Shown: in pieces, positions 1 to 6,223 of the stretch
Position numbering within the stretch: position 1 is the first letter of the stretch
How the letters are laid out: every line of letters begins with the position of its first letter
Origin: CAZUCD01 sp964618855
GTDB taxonomy: Bacteria > Sumerlaeota > Sumerlaeia > SLMS01 > JANRJK01
Assembly (NCBI GenBank): GCA_964618855.1
Contig: CAZUCD010000054.1
Location: forward strand, 1-23,034
Direction of reading: 5' to 3'
Length of the DNA stretch: 23,034 bases
Program-made: the position numbers and the translations under genes
The notes under the pieces: model-generated
The model's database searches: none
What the model was told of the DNA's origin: nothing
The model's input: the letters and a program-made list of their open reading frames with translations, nothing else

Positions 1-1
1 G

Positions 2-1036
<1,035 letters not shown>

Positions 1037-1108
1037 GGCGTCTTCCTGGGTTGGATGGCTTGGAGGCTGGTGGCGCGCGCCGCTGGGCGCTTCGCGGGAT
1101 CGGTCGCG

Positions 1109-1663
1109 TCAGGTCACAACTTGGGTCTTCAGCATGCGCCGGCGCACGTTCGAGAGCCCCGTGCGCAGCGTCGTGTCGATCAGGATGTCCTCGCAGCGGA
1201 AGTAGACCCCGCCGAGGACGGCGGGCTCCACGCGGAACGTCGGGTGCAGGTCGAAGCCGGTCGCCTTCCCCATTACTTCCTCGAGGCGCCGCTTCTCCGC
1301 GTCGGAGAGGGGCACGGCGGTCGTGAAGGTGGCCTCGCGCATGCCCTGCTCGCGCACGACGAGCGTGCGGAAGAGCTGGAGCGCGGGGACGAAGTGCTCC
1401 AGGCGGCGCCGCTTCAGCATCAGCAGCAGGAAGCGCGTCATCAGGTCCATGAACTTCGGCGCGAGCACCTTGTTCACAAGCGCCGTCTTGTCCTCGTCGC
1501 GCACGCTCGGCGACTCGAGGAACACCTGCAGGCGCGGGTGCGTGCGCAGGATGTCGATGAGGGCGGCGGCCTCGGCCGCCGCGCGCGGCATCTCCCCCTT
1601 GGCCTTCACGGCCTGCAGGAGCGCGTCCGCGTATGCGTTGACGACGACGGGATCGACTTTCAT
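1109..1663 (-). CDS. atpH: ATP synthase F1 subunit delta
   Basis: Delta (OSCP-type) subunit, 184 residues, the normal length for the family. It ties the top of the alpha/beta hexamer to the b-subunit stalk. The helical N-terminal domain (about 1-105) starts with the usual PVVNAYADALLQA pattern, and the C-terminal part contains the family pattern of a hydrophobic strand (PAVLGGVYFRCEDILIDTTL) followed by a short terminal helix. Its ATG overlaps the atpF stop codon by four bases (ATGA), which implies translational coupling; no strong independent Shine-Dalgarno is visible. Position between atpF and atpA is canonical. Confidence 0.95.
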   Translation of the reverse strand: MKVDPVVVNAYADALLQAVKAKGEMPRAAAEAAALIDILRTHPRLQVFLESPSVRDEDKTALVNKVLAPKFMDLMTRFLLLMLKRRRLEHFVPALQLFRTLVVREQGMREATFTTAVPLSDAEKRRLEEVMGKATGFDLHPTFRVEPAVLGGVYFRCEDILIDTTLRTGLSNVRRRMLKTQVVT

Positions 1664-2193
1664 TTGGCCGACTTGTCCTGCATTTCAGCGATGAAGGAAT
1701 TCACGAGCTGGCGGTGCCGGTCGTCGTTCAGCTCCATCTTGAGGAGCCGTTCCGCCGTGCCGATCGAGAGGGCGACGATCTCGTTGCGGAGCTCTACGCG
1801 GGCCTTGTCGGTCTCGATCTGGATGGCCTGGCGGGCGCGGGCGAGCGATGCCTCCGCGTCCTCCTTCGCCTTCGCCTCGATCTCCTGGGCGATGCGGCGG
1901 CCCTCCTCGACCGACTTGTTCAGGCGCTGGCGCGCCTCGTCGTCGATCAGGCGCAGGCGCTCCTCGTAGTCCTTGATCTGGGCCGCGAGCTTGGCCTGCC
2001 GCTGGTCGATGTCGTCGAACGACTTGCGGATCGTCTCCCTGCGCTCGTCGAGGGCGCCGAGGATCGGCCCCCACGCAAACTTCTTCAGGATAAACATCAC
2101 CGTCAGGAAGGCGACGATGACCGTCGCGCTCTGGGCCACGAGCGTGCCCATGCCTTCCATGGCGAGGATTGAGAGGGGCGCTGCGTTCATCAT
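1660..2193 (-). CDS. atpF: ATP synthase F0 subunit b
   Basis: Peripheral stalk subunit, about 177 residues. A short periplasmic N-terminus is followed by one membrane helix (about residues 15-37, rich in V, A, I, F, L) and then a long charged helix that dimerises in the cytoplasm (about 45-150, many E/R/K/A heptad-like repeats). An open frame continues upstream to 2298, but that part reads as proline/arginine/alanine shadow sequence. The start is chosen because AAGGA sits just upstream: four bases before the ATG at 2193 and seven before the adjacent ATG at 2190, so either of the two may be used. It overlaps atpH by four bases. Confidence 0.94.
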   Translation of the reverse strand: MMNAAPLSILAMEGMGTLVAQSATVIVAFLTVMFILKKFAWGPILGALDERRETIRKSFDDIDQRQAKLAAQIKDYEERLRLIDDEARQRLNKSVEEGRRIAQEIEAKAKEDAEASLARARQAIQIETDKARVELRNEIVALSIGTAERLLKMELNDDRHRQLVNSFIAEMQDKSAK

Positions 2194-2257
2194 GGAGTCC
2201 TTGGTCGGGTTGGGCGCGGCACGGGCCGTCCCCCCCGGTCTTGGTGCGGAATGGGGC

Positions 2258-2293
2258 CCCGCGGGGGCCGCGCCCAAGGCGCGCCCCCGCGGG
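2258..2293 (-). promoter_or_regulatory. GC hairpin between atpE and atpF
   Basis: Inverted repeat with arms of 17 and 16 bases (2258-2274 and 2278-2293) that pair fully except for one bulged base, with a three-base loop. It lies in the 144-base gap between atpE and atpF and has no T-run on the minus strand, so it does not look like a classical intrinsic terminator. It could be an mRNA-stabilising or processing element that lets subunit c be made in excess. Confidence 0.6.
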
Positions 2294-2312
2294 ATCACTC
2301 CGGGACCGCTTG

Positions 2313-2332
2313 CCGCCCCCGCGCGGGGGCGG
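2313..2332 (-). promoter_or_regulatory. GC palindrome directly after atpE
   Basis: Perfect 20-base palindrome (half-site CCGCCCCCGC) that begins five bases after the atpE stop codon on the minus strand. Together with the hairpin at 2258-2293 it forms a tandem pair of stable stems at the 3' side of atpE. There is no following T-run. Confidence 0.55.
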
Positions 2333-2337
2333 GGGGA

Positions 2338-2598
2338 TTACTTCTGCAGGCCGCCCGTGAGGAACACGGAGATCAGCGCGAAGATCGCCACGGCGTCGAT
2401 GAACGCGCAGCCGATGATCATCGCGGTCTGGATCGCCGGGATCGAGTCCGGCTGCCGGCCCATCGCGTTCATGGCGCCGTTCACCGCGTTGCCAAGACCA
2501 ATGCCCACGCCCAGGCCCGCAAGCCCGAGGCCCAGCGGGTAGCCGAAGCCGAGCGACGCCTTGGCGCTCATCTCGGCGAGTACGGAGAGAACTTCCAT
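2338..2598 (-). CDS. atpE: ATP synthase F0 subunit c
   Basis: Proteolipid that forms the rotating c-ring; 86 residues, two membrane helices. Helix 1 is the glycine-rich stretch at about 22-45. The polar loop is GRQPD at 47-51, containing the RQP motif that contacts gamma/epsilon. Helix 2 (about 57-80) carries the ion-binding acid as Asp68 in FIDAVAIF. The residue after it is Ala and helix 1 has no Gln at the usual sodium ligand site, so this looks like a proton-type ring rather than a sodium-type one (inference). The Shine-Dalgarno is weak, with a G-run about 11 bases upstream. Confidence 0.96.
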   Translation of the reverse strand: MEVLSVLAEMSAKASLGFGYPLGLGLAGLGVGIGLGNAVNGAMNAMGRQPDSIPAIQTAMIIGCAFIDAVAIFALISVFLTGGLQK

Positions 2599-2748
2599 CG
2601 GAGTGAAACCCCCATTGTGGTTGCCGGCGGTTGCCCGTCCGGCTGGTTGCGCCGCGCAAGAACGGCCGCGCGGCAGGCCCCCCCGAGTACTGCAACCAAC
2701 CTGCCGGCGCCGGGGAGACGCCGAAACTTTTTCAACGCCAGCGCACGA

Positions 2749-3804
2749 TCAGTGCGCCCCGGCGTGCTCCATCCCGTGGCCGTGCCCGTCCTCGTGCCCG
2801 TGCTCGTCGTGGTGGTCGTGCGGCAGCACCAGCAGGATGTAGATCGTCGACAGCATCGAGAACACCAGCGCCTGGATGATCGACGCCAGGATCCCGAGGA
2901 AGTAGAACGGGATCGTCAGCGGCACGCCGATGTACTGCGCCACGGGCGAGGCCAGTGCATCCATCAGCATGATCCCCATCATCAGGAACGCGCCCAGCAG
3001 GATGTCCTTGCCCAGCATGTTCCCGAACAGACGCAGCGAGAGCGAGACCGGCTTCACCAGCACCCCGACGAACTCGACGAGGAAGATGAACGGCGCCATC
3101 GCGTAGGTGATCGTCTCCTTCGGGTCGCCGCACAGGGGTTAGATGTACTTGCCCAATCCCAGCCGCGTCGCCGCCGTGAACTGCACGTACACGAACGTGC
3201 ACAGCGCCAGCGAGAACGTCACCACGATGCTCCCCGTCGGCGGCTTCAGGAAGGGAACCAGCCCCATGAAGTTGCCGATGAGGATCAGGATGAAGAGCGT
3301 CGCCACGTAGGGGAAGTAGTGCCGCGCGTGCTTCTCCCCAAGGATGCCCGAGATCAGCTTGAAGAAGGACTCGACGAACAGCTCGCAGAACGCCATCCAG
3401 CGCGTCGGCCGGCGGATGGCCTCGGCCCGGTTCGCGCGCAACTGGCTCGTCCCGAGGATCATCAGCGACAGCGTGAGCCCCGCCGCGATGCCGAGGAACA
3501 CGAGCGGATCCCACGGCGCCTTGTTCACCATCGGAAGGGGCTCGTGCAGCGGCCCCGTGACCAGCGTGTGCAGCAGCGTGCCCTCGGCCGGGTGCTGCGT
3601 CTGGTTCATGATCGTCAGGAACGTCGGTGGCTCCGGCGGATGGTCCTCGTGGCCGTGCCCATGGCCCGCGGCCTGGTCGTGCGCGCCCTCGTGCAGGGCG
3701 GAGGTCGCCTCCGCATGCACCTCGCCCGCCTGCGCGGCGGCGCTGTCCAGCGCCTTGCCCGCATCCTCAGCAAGCTTGCCGAGATCATCACCCATGGGGC
3801 GCAT
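2749..3804 (-). pseudogene. atpB: ATP synthase F0 subunit a, interrupted by an in-frame TAA
   Basis: Membrane stator that carries the proton half-channels. The reading frame is continuous over 351 codons apart from a TAA at 3139-3141 (codon 222), between LGLGKYI and PLCGDPKET. No frame change is needed to join the halves. The first half has the NFMGLVPF motif. The second half has PVSLSLRLFGN with the essential arginine at codon 258, so a protein ending at the TAA would lack the proton pathway. Both ends are histidine-rich (HGHGHEDH near residue 50; HDHHDEHGHEDGHGHG at the C-terminus). The start may be 3804 or 3795; both overlap the atpI end. It is either a real nonsense mutation, a readthrough site or a base-call error. 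TAA ends other genes here, so code reassignment is unlikely. Confidence 0.9.
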
Positions 3805-4231
3805 CGCCTCTCAGTTCGTTGGTTTCCAGGCGGGAAAGGAGGGCCTCATCCTGCGCACGCGCACGGGCGAGGCGCGAACCCACCGCGCTCATTGCCGTGT
3901 GCGCCACGAAGGAGAGCGACATCCCCGCAAGGAAGCTCGTCACCTCAAGCCCGCCGTACCACAGCCCCGCGAACAGCACGCCCATGCATGCCAGCTTCGC
4001 CAGGAGGCACACTATCGCCATGCCGGAGTCGCGCCTCGTCGCCGCAACCACCAGCATCGAAAGAAAGTAGAAGTTCACCGTCATGACCGCGGCGGAAAAG
4101 GCGAACCGCGCCGCCCAAACCTGGTCCCCGAGCAGCCACGCACCCACCGCCACCGCGAGCGCCATCGCCCCGGAGAGCATGAACGTGCGCCCGGGTGTGG
4201 CAAACGGTACCTCGGGTGCCTTCTCGCTCAT
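3788..4231 (-). CDS. atpI: ATP synthase subunit I (AtpI-like) membrane protein
   Basis: 147-residue hydrophobic protein with four predicted membrane helices (about 19-36, 41-66, 71-95 and 100-122) and charged termini. Helix number, size and position directly before atpB match the ATP synthase I family, which assists c-ring assembly or magnesium uptake for the enzyme. No catalytic motif is expected. The start codon overlaps the atpZ stop (ATGA at 4228-4231), and AAGGAG lies 11 bases upstream. Its own stop overlaps the beginning of atpB. The name rests on context and topology, since family members vary greatly in sequence. Confidence 0.75.
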   Translation of the reverse strand: MSEKAPEVPFATPGRTFMLSGAMALAVAVGAWLLGDQVWAARFAFSAAVMTVNFYFLSMLVVAATRRDSGMAIVCLLAKLACMGVLFAGLWYGGLEVTSFLAGMSLSFVAHTAMSAVGSRLARARAQDEALLSRLETNELRGDAPHG

Positions 4232-4503
4232 TGCTTCGGTGGCTCCTTGCGCCTGCCCCTCTCGGGGGTGTTCAGCTTGCGAATAATGTCGAGACTCTGC
4301 CTCACACCGGAGAGAATCCCGATCCCCAGCCCGACGTATGCCGCCGGTTCCCAGCCCACCTTGCGCCCGATCCAGACCCCGACGAAGTACCCCACGATCG
4401 GGGAGATCGCCATCGTCATTGGAAGCATGAGGGCGAGGCCAGCCTTGCCGACCGTCCTGCCCGACTCTTCCCAAGGGTCCCGGGAGGGAGGGGGGGAGGA
4501 CAT
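4228..4503 (-). CDS. atpZ: AtpZ-like ATP synthase accessory protein
   Basis: 91-residue protein with a polar N-terminus and two membrane helices (about 18-40 and 50-66) separated by a short GRKVGWEP turn, ending in a basic tail. This matches the AtpZ/AtpI small-protein pair that often heads atp operons and helps c-ring assembly. The ATG at 4503 is preferred, with GGAG ten bases upstream; extending to 4578 would need a TTG start and adds only low-complexity proline/serine/arginine sequence. It is the first gene of the minus-strand operon. Confidence 0.75.
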   Translation of the reverse strand: MSSPPPSRDPWEESGRTVGKAGLALMLPMTMAISPIVGYFVGVWIGRKVGWEPAAYVGLGIGILSGVRQSLDIIRKLNTPERGRRKEPPKQ

Positions 4504-4855
4504 GTGGTTGGGGCTCCGACCGCGCGACTCTCGCCGCAAGGGGAGAGGACTTGACGGGGCTGGGGTGGGGGGTGCCAAGGGGCTTTTGAGATTGTGCCTT
4601 TTTTCACAAACAGCCGATGTCCAGTTTCCATTCCGCCCCGCAATCCCTCAGAATGCCCAAAAAATGTGCAATGGGAAGCCACATTCCCCATCAGCGACCC
4701 TCCCACCGCTTGCAAGTCCAGCAACACCAAGCCTTAAATGACCGTTGAGGTCTGGCAAAGAAGATGCAACACTCGGGGTCGAGTTCAGAATCCATCCGTC
4801 TGGCACCATGTCTATAGGCTGCTCCGACGGGCAGGAAGCAAAGAGAGGGTTCCCG
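4504..4855. other. Divergent intergenic region between atp operon and prepilin operon
   Basis: 352 bases without a convincing gene, noticeably less GC-rich than its surroundings between about 4585 and 4760. It must hold the promoters for the leftward atp operon and the rightward prepilin genes. I see no strong terminator or long inverted repeat in it. On the minus strand several partial -35/-10 matches exist, but none is convincing. Confidence 0.6.
4710..4739 (+). promoter_or_regulatory. Weak sigma70-like promoter candidate for the prepilin operon
   Basis: TTGCAA at 4710-4715 and TTAAAT at 4734-4739, spaced by 18 bases; each matches the consensus at four of six positions. It is in the AT-richer part of the intergenic region, about 115 bases before the first prepilin start. 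Placement makes sense but the match is weak. Confidence 0.25.
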
Positions 4856-5485
4856 ATGAGGAGATTTCAAGGCTCCACCAAACGGCGCGGCGTCTCGCTG
4901 ATCGAGGTCATGGTCGCCAGCATGATCGGCGTCATGGTCACGACCACGACGTTCGCGTCCGTCGTCTATTACCAATACACCTCCGCCCGAAACGACCGTG
5001 TTGCTGAGGTGGCGCAGCTCCTCGACGGCCAGCTTGAAACCATCCGCAACCAGACCTGGGCGAGCCTCTCCGCGCCGACGGGCCTGATGCCCCCCGGCGG
5101 CCCCGGCAACGGCACATGGCCTGCCGCCGGCTCGACCTCGCTCGTCCGCCGCGAGGCGACCGCCCTCAGTCGCACCTTCATCGCGGACCCGACAAGCGTC
5201 GACCAGGACTTCTGCGGCATCGCCGGGACCCTGCAGGTCTTTTACACCCCCTTCCGCCGCCGGCACGTCGTCTCCAACGCCGCCGGTGCGAGTGCCGGTT
5301 ACGACATCGAGTACTACAAGGTCGAGTTGGTGCTGACGCTCGACGAGTCCAACCGCATCCGTCCCGGAACGGGGCCGGACCAGTGGACCGTGATGACGTA
5401 CCTGTCGGAGTTGGGTGGACGTTCCGAGGGTGAGTTCCAGCAGCGCGTGCTCGATTCGCTGCGCGCGAGGCAGATCGCACTATGA
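4856..5485 (+). CDS. Prepilin-like protein (PilV/GspI-type)
   Basis: 209 residues. The N-terminus is a type III prepilin signal: a basic leader, then cleavage expected at Gly12/Val13 in RRG-VSLIEV, with Glu17 at the +5 position, followed by a hydrophobic helix (about 13-37). Such proteins are cut and methylated by the PilD/GspO peptidase and assembled into type IV pilus or type II secretion fibres. The remainder (about 40-209) is a globular domain I cannot assign further. The ATG at 4856 is chosen because GAGG lies seven bases upstream and it gives the right leader length; an in-frame ATG at 4808 would make an unusually long leader. The stop overlaps the next gene by four bases (ATGA). Confidence 0.85.
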   Translation: MRRFQGSTKRRGVSLIEVMVASMIGVMVTTTTFASVVYYQYTSARNDRVAEVAQLLDGQLETIRNQTWASLSAPTGLMPPGGPGNGTWPAAGSTSLVRREATALSRTFIADPTSVDQDFCGIAGTLQVFYTPFRRRHVVSNAAGASAGYDIEYYKVELVLTLDESNRIRPGTGPDQWTVMTYLSELGGRSEGEFQQRVLDSLRARQIAL

Positions 5486-6177
5486 CCAGCCGCCCTCTCC
5501 TTTCCTCGCGGCGCCGCCGCGGCCTGACGTTCATGGAGGTGATGCTCGCCTCGATCATCTCCTCGATGGTCGCCGGGGGCATCCTCGCGACGTTCTACTA
5601 TGGCATGCGCGCGCAGGTGACCTACGCGGACGCCAACCAGATCCGAACGACCTCGAACTCGATCATCAGCCTCATGGCCCAGGACATCAGGAACACGACG
5701 GCCGGTGGCTACAACGCGGCCAACTGGCCGAAGCTGACCGCCAACCCCGACACGGCCCCCGTCGTGACGCTCACCCTCTTCGACAGCATCACGGGGGAGC
5801 GCATCATCTGGACGTACACGCGCGCGACCGCTCTTCTTTCCCGCTCCGTGGAGAACACGGTGACGGGCGCCGCGCCGGTCGTGCAGAACTACAACATCCG
5901 CTTCCGCAACTTCCGGCTCGCGGAGATCTCGCGGCAGGAGTGGATCGGCGACACGACGACGCTGGCTCCGCCGAACATCACGGCGATCCGCATTCTGGCG
6001 CGCGTATCGCCCACCCTGACCGCACCGGGCTCCGTCTGGACGGAACGGGACGCCAACGGCGACGGCGACACGCTCGACGACGAGGTGGCCGCCGGCCTGT
6101 TCGGCGGCACCAACGCGGGCGACCAGTCCGGCTGGTACTTCATCTTCAACACCGAAGCCGCATTCCGCAACACCTGA
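5482..6177 (+). CDS. Prepilin-like protein (PilW/GspJ-type)
   Basis: 231 residues with a second type III prepilin leader: RRRRG-LTFMEV, cleavage at Gly14/Leu15 and Glu19 at +5, then a hydrophobic helix to about residue 40. The globular domain ends with an EF-hand-like acidic loop at residues 190-201 (DANGDGDTLDDE: Asp1, Asn3, Asp5, Gly6, Glu12), which could bind calcium. Calcium loops are known in several pilin and pseudopilin subunits. Translation is probably coupled to the preceding gene through the ATGA overlap. It is likely a minor (pseudo)pilin, working with its two neighbours. Confidence 0.85.
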   Translation: MTSRPLLSSRRRRGLTFMEVMLASIISSMVAGGILATFYYGMRAQVTYADANQIRTTSNSIISLMAQDIRNTTAGGYNAANWPKLTANPDTAPVVTLTLFDSITGERIIWTYTRATALLSRSVENTVTGAAPVVQNYNIRFRNFRLAEISRQEWIGDTTTLAPPNITAIRILARVSPTLTAPGSVWTERDANGDGDTLDDEVAAGLFGGTNAGDQSGWYFIFNTEAAFRNT

Positions 6178-6223
6178 CCCTCGACCCAACCGACACCCCA
6201 GGGGATTCCCGAAGGACACCACC

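Noticed and set aside
3139..3141. Alternative genetic code with TAA as sense
   Set aside because: TAA serves as the normal terminator of atpE, the large pilin-like gene and the protease gene in this window.
3100..3150. Frameshift as the cause of the atpB split
   Set aside because: Both halves are in exactly the same frame; only a single stop codon interrupts them.
4585..4680. Promoter for the atp operon on the minus strand
   Set aside because: Partial matches such as TGGACA and CACAAT are spaced by about 21 bases; none is good enough to call.
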